Origin: Lachnospiraceae bacterium UBA7050 | GTDB lineage: Bacteria; Bacillota; Clostridia; Lachnospirales; Lachnospiraceae | Assembly: GCA_002493905.1 (NCBI GenBank) | Contig: DLAJ01000026.1 | Span: 59,838-123,837, forward strand | Reading direction: 5' to 3' | Length of the DNA: 64,000 bases | Notes under the pieces: model-generated | Told to the model about the DNA's origin: nothing | The model's database searches: none | The model's input: the letters and a program-made list of their open reading frames with translations, nothing else | Shown here: piece by piece, positions 26,196 to 33,967 of the stretch | How positions within the stretch are numbered: the stretch's first letter is position 1 | How the letters are laid out: every line of letters begins with the position of its first letter | Program-made: the position numbers and the translations under genes

Positions 26196-26560
26196 TGATT
26201 CCCATATCTATATTTCTTGCCCAGTTCCAGCAAAAACTTTTGCAAATTGTCTATGATTTTTTGCTCTAAATCATTTTCACTATATTCTCCTGCTCCGAAA
26301 TATCTAAAAATTCCAGTGTATATGTGCTCTTTACAATGTCTTCAGGTCCTTGATATTCGATGCCGTTTTGAGCCAGCTTTAGAATTCCTTCCTAATCCTT
26401 ACCGGAAGCTAATCTCAAGAATAATGCTAAATCCATTTGTCTTCCCAATGTTCTGACATTCCAGTTTTCCACAATACATTCTTTTTCATACCAGCTACGC
26501 GCAACAGAGTCTGATCCCTGCAATAATACACGATAGTGAGACCAAGTCAGCTCTTTGGAT
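26196..26560 (-). pseudogene. Decayed DUF1016/PDDEXK paralogue
   Basis: On the minus strand KELTWSHYRVLLQGSDSVAR, WYEKECIVENWNVRTLGRQM and YTLEFLDISEQE match the intact gene at 24481-25590 in order. There is an internal TAG, a frameshift (then ENDLEQKIIDNLQKFLLELG) and no C-terminal nuclease. The 5' end carries an internal deletion that joins the KELT segment directly to WSHYR. Confidence 0.75.
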
Positions 26561-26583
26561 AATTATTTAATATATCACAGGTG

Positions 26584-27024
26584 TCAGGTTTCATTTTCCA
26601 GATATTTTCCTAAATCCGAACGCACATCCGCCATTGTGATGGATTTCAGTTCCTGTTCCATCGCCTCCTGAATCCGAAGCAGCTTATCATCCAATACCTG
26701 ATGAATATTTTTCCCTACCGGGCAGTTCGGGTCCGGGTTTTCATGGAAATGAAACAAGGTGTTTTCCTCTATACATTCCACGGACTGATATATATCAAAA
26801 AATGTAATCTCCTCCAGAGGCTTTGCCGGAACGGCGCCTCCCGGTCCCCGTTTCACCTCGATCAGCCCCGCGTCCTTTAGCTGCGACAGAATTTTGCGGA
26901 TGATAACCGGATTAACATGAATGCTGTCGGCCAGAAACTCACTGGTTACCTTGTATTCATCACGAAATACATCCATGCATGCCAGCATATGGATGGCTAT
27001 CGTAAATCTGCTTGAAATCTGCAT
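26584..27024 (-). CDS. Rrf2-family transcriptional regulator
   Basis: 146 residues. Winged helix with MQISSRFTIAIHMLACMDVF at the start and FLADSIHVNPVIIRKILSQL as recognition region, then KRGPGGAVPAKPLEEIT. Only one Cys (NCPVGKNIH) is present, so it is not an IscR/NsrR-type iron-sulfur form; it resembles the YwnA group. Two direct repeats next to its promoter suggest autoregulation. Target genes are unknown. Confidence 0.9.
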   Translation of the reverse strand: MQISSRFTIAIHMLACMDVFRDEYKVTSEFLADSIHVNPVIIRKILSQLKDAGLIEVKRGPGGAVPAKPLEEITFFDIYQSVECIEENTLFHFHENPDPNCPVGKNIHQVLDDKLLRIQEAMEQELKSITMADVRSDLGKYLENET

Positions 27025-27042
27025 TCTGCCCTCCTCCTTTTT

Positions 27043-27113
27043 ATGAGTATCATCTGGGTGATTGCGAAACGCCTAATGAGTATCATCTTATATCGAAGTC
27101 CCTGCCATGTCAA
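27043..27113 (-). promoter_or_regulatory. Promoter and operator repeats of the Rrf2 gene
   Basis: On the minus strand TTGACA (27113-27108) and TAAGAT (27090-27085) are 17 bp apart. The 13-bp direct repeat AGATGATACTCAT occurs at 27087-27075, overlapping the -10 box, and at 27055-27043. Confidence 0.6.
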
Positions 27114-27158
27114 CATCTGCATGACCTTAAGATAATCGCTGCCAAAAGGTAACTGTAG

Positions 27159-27944
27159 CTACGATTCATCGCTGATACGCTTTAACATATATTCTGCAAA
27201 TCTGACAGCATCCGCCTTCGTGATTGACATCGCGTTCCCTGTTTTATATTCCTCTAATGCAAAGAGAATCATTTTCTTATATTGGGGATCGGGAAGATGC
27301 TGCAGTGCCCACTCTCCGCCTTCCTGTTTGGATAAGATCAATCTCTCTTTTTTATAAGCGAGCACTCTGCACAAATTCAGGATCACATACATTGTATCAT
27401 CCACAATATCTTCTTTTGCATTTTCGACATCATACCATATACTATCCATATAATCTTCGCTGCTGACTTCTGAAAAAACGGACTTTATTTCTTTTCCGTA
27501 AAGTGTCATTCCCCGGTGATATAAAATTGTAACATGCGCAGCAAGGTCTTTATCTGTACCATTCATCTTTTCGATATAATCCTCCGGATCTGATAAATAC
27601 CAATTCAGATGTGCCGCGGAAAAATGTAATTCAAAGGGCGTTGGGTATACAAATGGTTTACACACAGCTTCTTTGACAATGCTAAGCTCTATCCCCTTTG
27701 AAGGTGCCTTTTGATTCAACGCAACAACCATATCCATATATCGCCGTTTTACTTCTCTTGAAATATCATTTTTTACAACGACCAATAAATCAATGTCACT
27801 CTTCTTTTCATTGTAACATCCCATTGCCAAAGAACCGTGAAGATAAATTCCAATCAGATTATCAAAAGAAAATCCAAGATTTTCTTTCAAAATATTTTTA
27901 CTGTTCATTATGAATTCATCTAATAACTCTTTTAATTCAGACAT
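27159..27944 (-). CDS. Aminoglycoside adenylyltransferase-like nucleotidyltransferase
   Basis: 261 residues. The N-terminal nucleotidyltransferase motif GIYLHGSLAMGCYNEKKSDIDL carries the GS and the metal-binding DxD, and the C-terminal helical domain resembles the AadA/ANT(9) type (DUF4111). Members transfer AMP to streptomycin or spectinomycin, but many chromosomal relatives have no proven resistance role. Start has GGAGG 7 nt upstream. The gene lies divergent to the redox operon. Confidence 0.8.
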   Translation of the reverse strand: MSELKELLDEFIMNSKNILKENLGFSFDNLIGIYLHGSLAMGCYNEKKSDIDLLVVVKNDISREVKRRYMDMVVALNQKAPSKGIELSIVKEAVCKPFVYPTPFELHFSAAHLNWYLSDPEDYIEKMNGTDKDLAAHVTILYHRGMTLYGKEIKSVFSEVSSEDYMDSIWYDVENAKEDIVDDTMYVILNLCRVLAYKKERLILSKQEGGEWALQHLPDPQYKKMILFALEEYKTGNAMSITKADAVRFAEYMLKRISDES

Positions 27945-28125
27945 CCATCTTCCTCCATCACAGCTTCCGATCTGTGAAAATTCTAAGTATCCTTATTTTA
28001 TCAATAACATCTCATCATTTCCACAAATTTTTACTAAAATATCCTTTATTTTATGCCGGTATGAAACTGCAAAAAAGTGTCCATACTTCCAGATAACAAA
28101 CCTTATGGAAAGGTATGGAACCGTT

Positions 28126-29259
28126 ATGACAGGATCAACAAAACTGCCCCTAACAAACGACAACGGAGATTATGAAATCCGTCTGGAAAGCATCGGCGGG
28201 CTCGGCGCGAACCTGTGCGGCAAAATGCTCGGCGAATTGGGGCTTCGATATCTCGGCTTAAACAGCGCAAGCTTTTCCAGCTACGGATCAGAAAAAACCG
28301 GAACTCCCGTAAAAGCATTCATCCGCTATTGTGACCCCAAAAAAGAAATCCGCGTTCACTCTCCGGTCATTTCCCCGCATCTGCTCTGCATTTTTCACGA
28401 TGCGCTCTTAGCCGATAAGGACGTCCTGAAAGGCTGTACGAAGGATACCGTAATCGTACTCAATACATCGGATGCGCAGGATAGCGCCGCTGACAGACTG
28501 CAGCGCCTTTTAACCAAGACGGGAATCTGCGCGCTTTATACCCTTCCGGCACAGCAGATTGCAATCGAAACGCACTCGCGCATCAATGTCGTCATGCTGG
28601 GGGCGGCTGCAAAAGCATCCGGCTTCATACCGCTTACCGCCGCCGAAGAAATCTGCTCGGAAACGCTCGGCAGAAAATATCCCGATGCACTTGCTGCCAA
28701 TCTCGCCGGACTGCGCGCAGGCTATGAATCAATTTCCCGTCTGCAGGCGCCGCCGGATGCGAATCACACATACAGGCACGCGGACGGACGTGCCATGGCA
28801 GAAGAGCATGCCATGGCAGAAAAGCACGCCATGGCCCCCATGCCGATCGGCGGCATCAACCCTCATTTCGGCAGCAGCGTCATCAACGATGTTTCACCGT
28901 CAAGGCAGGGCTACATTCCTGTTTTCTTACAGGAAAAATGCATCAACTGCGGGCTCTGCGATTCGGCCTGCCCGGACATGGTATTTCAATTCAAGGAAGG
29001 AACCTATCGCGGCAGGGAAATGATGGTAAACTGCGGCCTCGATTATTACCACTGCAAGGGCTGCCTGCGCTGTGTTGCCGTATGCCCGACACACGCACTC
29101 GTAAAAGAACTCGAAGCCGAGCATCCGCGTAAGGAATGGTTTCTGCCAAATCAGGAGCTGCTTCGCAGTCCTGACTATTACGAGAAAGCAGGCGCAGACG
29201 GCTACATCACTTCCGAATCCTATCTGACAGAAAAAAGAATGGCGGGCGGGGAAGTCTAG
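28126..29259 (+). CDS. 2-oxoacid:ferredoxin oxidoreductase, gamma subunit fused to 2x[4Fe-4S] ferredoxin domain
   Basis: About 377 residues. The N-terminal gamma domain (IRLESIGGLGANLCGKMLGE) is followed by a linker containing two exact-like 18-bp repeats (AMAEEHAMAEKHAMA, 28792-28836). The end is a bacterial ferredoxin domain with CINCGLCDSACP and CKGCLRCVAVCP, so two [4Fe-4S] clusters. It delivers electrons between a 2-oxoacid:CoA reaction and ferredoxin. The next gene encodes the fused alpha/beta chain. The start is uncertain: ATG 28105 is also possible; the longer frame to 27910 overlaps the divergent gene and is not likely. Confidence 0.85.
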   Translation: MTGSTKLPLTNDNGDYEIRLESIGGLGANLCGKMLGELGLRYLGLNSASFSSYGSEKTGTPVKAFIRYCDPKKEIRVHSPVISPHLLCIFHDALLADKDVLKGCTKDTVIVLNTSDAQDSAADRLQRLLTKTGICALYTLPAQQIAIETHSRINVVMLGAAAKASGFIPLTAAEEICSETLGRKYPDALAANLAGLRAGYESISRLQAPPDANHTYRHADGRAMAEEHAMAEKHAMAPMPIGGINPHFGSSVINDVSPSRQGYIPVFLQEKCINCGLCDSACPDMVFQFKEGTYRGREMMVNCGLDYYHCKGCLRCVAVCPTHALVKELEAEHPRKEWFLPNQELLRSPDYYEKAGADGYITSESYLTEKRMAGGEV

Positions 29260-29324
29260 GCATGCCCCGCTTACGAAAGCGCCGGTTCAAACCGGCGGAC
29301 ACAGCCCGGAAAGTGAGAAAAAAT

Positions 29325-31625
29325 ATGAGCATTACAGAACAAATCTCTACGGAACAGATTACCGAATACGCAAGCGGCAATGAGATGGCGGCAGAAGCGG
29401 CACGCCAGATCGGCTACGACGTCATGGGCTATTACCCGATCACGCCGTCCACACAGATCGCAGAAAACTTAGACCTGATGCGTGCCAAAGGTCAGACCGA
29501 CCTGGTCATGATTGCGGCGGAGGGCGAGCACAGCGCCGCCGGCGTCTGCTACGGCGCTTCCGTCGGCGGAGGGCGGGTTTTCAACGCGACAAGTGCAAAC
29601 GGCCTGATGTATGCCTTGGAACAGCTTCCCGTACAGTCCGGGACGCGCTATCCGATGGTGATGAACGTCGCGTGCCGCACGATTTCCGGTCCGCTGTCGA
29701 TCAAGGGCGACCACAGTGACCTCATGTTCATGCTGAACGCGGGATGGCTTATTTTTTTCGCACACAGCGCGCAGGAAGTGTACGATTTTAATCTCATGGC
29801 GCTCAAGCTGGCGGAACAGGTGCGTCTGCCCGCTGCCGTCGCATTCGACGGCTTCTTCACAAGCCACCAGAAACGGCGCTGCAGACGGTTTGCCGACGAT
29901 GCGTACGTGCGCGGCTACATCGGCAGCCGCAAAGAACCCTTTCCTTTTTTTGATCTGGAACACCCGCTCACAGTCGGTTCCTATATGAACGAACCCGACC
30001 TGATTCAGAACCGCTATGAGCTTCACCTTGCGATGAAAGATGCCGAACACGCGCTGCCAGCACTGTTTTCCGAGTACGCTGCGCTTTCGGGACGCACATA
30101 TGGACCGGTGGAAGGCTATTATACCAAAGATGCTGAAACGATTCTGATCCTGCTCGGCTCATCGTTCGACACGGCACTTGAGGCTGTGGACAGGCTGCGT
30201 GCACAGGGAAAAAAAGCCGGCGTACTCACGCTTCACCTCCTGCGCCCGTTCCCCGCCGAAACGCTCCTTCAGGCATGCCGCACGGCAAAGCGCCTGCTCG
30301 TGGCAGACAGGCAGGACAGCTACGGCGCGGGCGGCGGAAATCTGTCCCTGGAAGTGCGGGCGGCATTACAGCGGTCAGTCATGACAGTTTCGGTGAAAAG
30401 CCGCGTCTACGGACTCGGCGGAAAAGATTTCTTTGTGGAAGACGCGCTCGCCATGTTTGCGGCCGCGGACGACCCGTCCGCCCCGGACTTCGACTATTAT
30501 GGCGTTGACAAGCCACAGAACGAATCACTGGCATGCGCAGATACCTGCGGTCCCCTAAGCAAAGCACCGCCATACGCAGATACCTGCCGCTCTGAATTTT
30601 TTGCGCCGCTCACCGCGGAGCGTACCAGACTCGGCGTCACGAAAGTATCAGAACAGGACGGCAGGGCAGTCGTACAGGGCGGTCAGTTAAACGCCACGAT
30701 CAAAATTCCCAAACGCATCGCGCCCGGACACGGCGCCTGCCCCGGCTGCGGCATCCCGGTCAACTTCAATCTCCTGCTGCGCGCGATTGAGGACCCGGTC
30801 ATCTTATTATTTCAGACCGGCTGCGGCATGATCGTCACAACGCCGTATCCGAAAACAAGCTTTAAGGTTCCGTATCTGCACAACCTGTTTCAGAACGGTG
30901 CCGCGACATTAAGCGGTCTTGCGGAAATGTGTTACCGGAAACAGCAGAAAGGAGAACTACCGCCGGGGGACCTTGTCTTTATTATGGTGAGCGGGGACGG
31001 CGGGCTTGACATCGGCATGGGGTCCGCAATCGGAACGGCGCTGCGCGGGCACCGGCTGCTTCTGTTCGAATACGACAACGGCGGCTATATGAACACGGGC
31101 TACCAGCTCTCCTACTCGACGCCGATGGGCGCAAAAAGCGCAACGTCCCATGTCGGGAAGACGCAGTACGGCAAGTCCTTTTTTCACAAAGACATGCCCC
31201 GGCTGATGGCGGCGACCGGCATGCCCTATGTCGCGACCGCAGCGGAATCCGATCCCGCTGATTTTATCAGAAAAGCGGCGAAGGCTGCATGGTATGCCAA
31301 AACACAGGGAACGGCATACTTAAAAGCACTGTCCGCCTGTCCCTTAAACTGGAACGACAAGCCTGAATCGGAGCGCAGCGTCATCGCCGCCGCCGTAGAC
31401 TGCTGCTTTTTTCCGCTCTACGAAGTGGAGCGCGGCATTACCGCGTTAAGCTACGACCCCGCCGCCAAAAACAAAAAAATCCCCGTGCAGGACTGGCTCG
31501 CAATGATGGGACGCACAAAGCATCTCGTGCGCGAAGAGTACCGCCCCGTCGTCGATGAGCTGCAGCTGGAGATTGACAGGCGTTTTTTGTGCCTGAAACA
31601 GCAATCCGAAAACCCGTATTTATGA
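29325..31625 (+). CDS. 2-oxoacid:ferredoxin oxidoreductase, fused alpha and beta subunits
   Basis: 766 residues. The alpha part begins YASGNEMAAEAARQIGYD, with GYYPITPSTQIAENL (pyrimidine-binding domain). The beta part (about 450 onward) has CPGCGIPVNFNLLLR and the TPP/Mg motif GDGGLDIGMGSAIG plus NGGYMNTGYQLSYSTPMGA. With the preceding gene it makes a complete two-chain enzyme that oxidises a 2-oxoacid with CoA and ferredoxin. The substrate (pyruvate, 2-oxoisovalerate or other) cannot be told from sequence. The junction linker repeats GCAGATACCTGC. Start at 29325 matches the usual N-terminus; ATG 29262 with a basic leader is possible. Confidence 0.88.
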   Translation: MSITEQISTEQITEYASGNEMAAEAARQIGYDVMGYYPITPSTQIAENLDLMRAKGQTDLVMIAAEGEHSAAGVCYGASVGGGRVFNATSANGLMYALEQLPVQSGTRYPMVMNVACRTISGPLSIKGDHSDLMFMLNAGWLIFFAHSAQEVYDFNLMALKLAEQVRLPAAVAFDGFFTSHQKRRCRRFADDAYVRGYIGSRKEPFPFFDLEHPLTVGSYMNEPDLIQNRYELHLAMKDAEHALPALFSEYAALSGRTYGPVEGYYTKDAETILILLGSSFDTALEAVDRLRAQGKKAGVLTLHLLRPFPAETLLQACRTAKRLLVADRQDSYGAGGGNLSLEVRAALQRSVMTVSVKSRVYGLGGKDFFVEDALAMFAAADDPSAPDFDYYGVDKPQNESLACADTCGPLSKAPPYADTCRSEFFAPLTAERTRLGVTKVSEQDGRAVVQGGQLNATIKIPKRIAPGHGACPGCGIPVNFNLLLRAIEDPVILLFQTGCGMIVTTPYPKTSFKVPYLHNLFQNGAATLSGLAEMCYRKQQKGELPPGDLVFIMVSGDGGLDIGMGSAIGTALRGHRLLLFEYDNGGYMNTGYQLSYSTPMGAKSATSHVGKTQYGKSFFHKDMPRLMAATGMPYVATAAESDPADFIRKAAKAAWYAKTQGTAYLKALSACPLNWNDKPESERSVIAAAVDCCFFPLYEVERGITALSYDPAAKNKKIPVQDWLAMMGRTKHLVREEYRPVVDELQLEIDRRFLCLKQQSENPYL

Positions 31626-31638
31626 AAGGAGCATTCAC

Positions 31639-32247
31639 ATGGGAGTTTCATTCAAAGACAGTGAAACAAAAGAAAATCTGATGCGCGCATTCGCCGGAGA
31701 AAGTCAGGCGAGAAACCGCTATACGTTCGGCGCACAGGAGGCAAAAAAACAAAAGGAGCATACCATTGCGCAGGTGTTCTTATATACCGCCGCGCAGGAA
31801 AAGGAGCACGCGGAAATTTTTTACCACCATTTACAGGAGCTTGCGGGCGAAACCATCCACATTGACGGCGGATACCCGATCGACTTAACGGACGATCTCG
31901 CGAAGCTGCTCCGCATGGCACAGCACAACGAATATGAGGAGCACAACGACGTCTACAAGCGCTTTGGCGACAAGGCGAAAGAAGAGGGCTTTGCGCGCGT
32001 TGCGGCATCCTTCCACATGATCGCCGAAATCGAAAAATACCACGGCGACCGGTTCGGACGCTTCGCGCAGTGGCTTGAAGAAAAGAAATTGTATGTATCG
32101 GACGTGAAGACCGGGTGGATCTGCTTAAACTGCGGCTATATTTACGAAGGCGAAGCCGCGCCCAAAAAATGCCCGGTCTGCGACCACGACCAGGGTTATT
32201 TCATCCGTCTGGAGCTATCCCCGTTTGCGGACGGATGCCGGAAATAA
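31639..32247 (+). CDS. Rubrerythrin
   Basis: 202 residues. Ferritin-like di-iron domain with ESQARNRYTFGAQEAKK and AAQEKEHAEIFYHHL plus EIEKYHGDRF, then a C-terminal rubredoxin domain (CLNCGYIYEGEAAPKKCPVC). It reduces hydrogen peroxide with electrons from rubredoxin or ferredoxin. AAAGGAG lies 7 nt before the ATG. It is 13 bp after the oxidoreductase gene, so it may use electrons from ferredoxin made by that enzyme. Confidence 0.95.
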   Translation: MGVSFKDSETKENLMRAFAGESQARNRYTFGAQEAKKQKEHTIAQVFLYTAAQEKEHAEIFYHHLQELAGETIHIDGGYPIDLTDDLAKLLRMAQHNEYEEHNDVYKRFGDKAKEEGFARVAASFHMIAEIEKYHGDRFGRFAQWLEEKKLYVSDVKTGWICLNCGYIYEGEAAPKKCPVCDHDQGYFIRLELSPFADGCRK

Positions 32248-32281
32248 CAGACAAAAAACATGAAATAAAGGAGAATTTAAG

Positions 32282-32659
32282 ATGGAACCGACATTTATCG
32301 CATGCAGCAACAACGTATTTTATCTGGTATCAGGAAACAAAGAGGAAGCGCTCGCCTGCACAGGCGGCGCGTTTACCGTCTTGGACAGCGCAAAATCAGA
32401 GGGCGCCGGTGAAAAGCATCTTCCCGACGTTCACAAAAACGGCAGCCGTGTGGAAGTCCGCGTCGGGAGCGTACTCCATCCGATGAGCGCCGAACACAGC
32501 ATAGAATGGATTTTTTTAGAGACAAAAAAAGGCGGACAATTCCGCCATCTTTCACCGGACGGCGAACCTGTTGCAGAATTTGTCGTCGCGCCGGACGATG
32601 AGGCGGTCGCGGCTTATGCGTACTGCAATCTGCACGGCTTCTGGAAAACGGAGCTCTAA
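32282..32659 (+). CDS. Superoxide reductase (desulfoferrodoxin centre II domain)
   Basis: 125 residues. The iron site is visible in GEKHLPDVHK, GSVLHPMSAEHSIEW and CNLHGFWK, giving four His and one Cys ligand. The N-terminal desulforedoxin part has only remnants (FIACSNNVFYLVSGN) and lacks the four-Cys iron site, so it is a class with only centre II. It converts superoxide to peroxide, which rubrerythrin can remove. Same strand, 34 bp downstream of rubrerythrin. Confidence 0.9.
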   Translation: MEPTFIACSNNVFYLVSGNKEEALACTGGAFTVLDSAKSEGAGEKHLPDVHKNGSRVEVRVGSVLHPMSAEHSIEWIFLETKKGGQFRHLSPDGEPVAEFVVAPDDEAVAAYAYCNLHGFWKTEL

Positions 32660-32696
32660 GAACACCCTGACCCGTTTACCGCATAAGAAAAACAGA

Positions 32697-32731
32697 CACC
32701 GCGGACGGCACAGCATGTGCTTTCCGCGGTG
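32697..32731 (+). terminator. GC-rich hairpin after superoxide reductase
   Basis: CACCGCGGA (32697-32705) and TCCGCGGTG (32723-32731) form a perfect 9-bp stem with a 17-nt loop. Only a weak T-run follows (CTTCTGT). Just beyond, TATACGATGTTT occurs twice in tandem near 32738-32764. Confidence 0.5.
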
Positions 32732-32827
32732 CTTCTGTATACGATGTTTGCGTATACGATGTTTCTGCATATTATGACGGACGCCTGCCCATTCCCGCAA
32801 AACAGAAAGAATCACACGCTGATCCGT

Positions 32828-33841
32828 TTATTGCTGCCCGTCCATTGAAACAAACAGTCCGGCTTTGCGCAGTGCAGGGCGCAGCGCCAGATAGAAAATT
32901 GTTGCCGCGATCACGGCGACCACCGCATTGACGCTCGTTGTAACTGCGCTGATCTTGGCAAGCGCTTTCGCCAGATCCTGCGGCACACCGAGCAGATACA
33001 TTTTATAAAAATATCCGACAACCGGGTCCGCCACGATATTAAAGCCCATTCCGCAGATGCTCGCAAACAATGTCACACCAAATATATATTTCTTATCATG
33101 AGAACGGCTCAGCTTAAAAATCCCGTGCGCTACCAGTCCGACAATCAGACCGATCAGCAGCTTTAATAAAAAGGTCTTCGGCGCACTCGTCACATAAGCG
33201 GTTGTCAGGTCACCGACCGTCATGCCGACCGCCCCGGCAAGCCCTCCCCAGAATCCACCGATCAAAAGCGCCGCCAGCACACAGAATACGTTGCCGAAAT
33301 GAAATGCCGTCTTTTCGGTTCCGACCGGAATATCAATCTTGAAAAACGCAAACCCGATATAGCAGAGCGCCGCCAAAAGCCCCGCCTGTGCCAGCCGCTT
33401 CATATCCGGCTTTGCGGTCCGCACGCCGCGCGCAAGATTGTAAATCCCCTTTCCGGTCAGCAGCACGCTGAAAAACACAAAGGTCAGACCGTATGCATAC
33501 GGTTTCTCTTTTGCCGCCTTCTGCCCGGAAAGCCACTCCAGCCGGCTGTTTAATGCTTCAAGATCACCCGCCGCTTCCCCTGCCTCAACAGCCTTGATCT
33601 CCTCCTTGACCTCGCTGATCTGCGCTCCGTATTCGACCGATTCCCTGTAATCATTCCGATACTGGTACGCGGAAAAGATTATGCTGGCTGCCAGAAGGAC
33701 AATGCCGACAATCAGAAGCATGTAACTCCGCTTCCCGCCGCCTGCGCTTTTGGTCTTTTGCGCACTTCCGGCACCCTGCCTGCTTCCGGTCTCCTGCACG
33801 TTTCCGTTTTCCGTCTGATGAAGCTCCATATTCTCACTCAT
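32828..33841 (-). CDS. ECF transporter S component with N-terminal membrane extension
   Basis: 337 residues. The C-terminal part (about 150-335) has the S-component pattern FHFGNVFCVLAALLIGGFWG, GGLAGAVGMTVGDLTTAYV and TFLLKLLIGLIVGLV. It would bind a vitamin or related compound and work with EcfA/A'/T elsewhere. The N-terminal 130 residues are extra: a polar tail, a membrane helix, a coiled stretch (EVKEEIKAVEAGEAAGDLEAL) and another helix. The substrate cannot be told. Start: ATG at 33841 or GTG at 33847; both lie in a stem of the leader. Confidence 0.8.
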   Translation of the reverse strand: MSENMELHQTENGNVQETGSRQGAGSAQKTKSAGGGKRSYMLLIVGIVLLAASIIFSAYQYRNDYRESVEYGAQISEVKEEIKAVEAGEAAGDLEALNSRLEWLSGQKAAKEKPYAYGLTFVFFSVLLTGKGIYNLARGVRTAKPDMKRLAQAGLLAALCYIGFAFFKIDIPVGTEKTAFHFGNVFCVLAALLIGGFWGGLAGAVGMTVGDLTTAYVTSAPKTFLLKLLIGLIVGLVAHGIFKLSRSHDKKYIFGVTLFASICGMGFNIVADPVVGYFYKMYLLGVPQDLAKALAKISAVTTSVNAVVAVIAATIFYLALRPALRKAGLFVSMDGQQ

Positions 33842-33928
33842 ATCCACTCACTGCCCCCTGTCCTGATTATCACCGTATGTTGTCCTGCGATCATTTGATT
33901 TACTCCCATCATACGCGTGAGTGGATAT
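33840..33928 (-). promoter_or_regulatory. Structured leader of the ECF S-component gene
   Basis: Perfect 12-bp inverted repeat ATATCCACTCAC (33840-33851)/GTGAGTGGATAT (33917-33928) spanning 65 nt. On the minus-strand transcript the 3' arm covers the GTG/ATG start, and an inner pair CGTATG/CATACG can also form. This would hide the start region when folded. It matches no riboswitch that I recognise. Confidence 0.5.
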
Positions 33929-33967
33929 AAGAAAACTGCCAAATTATGTTTTTTTTACCATACCAGT

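Noticed and set aside
27910..28125. N-terminal extension of the gamma/ferredoxin gene
   Set aside because: It overlaps the divergent adenylyltransferase gene and has no conserved sequence; the domain starts at about 28150.
33840..33928. Known riboswitch (TPP, THF, cobalamin, preQ1)
   Set aside because: The conserved cores that I can recall are not present; only inverted repeats are seen.
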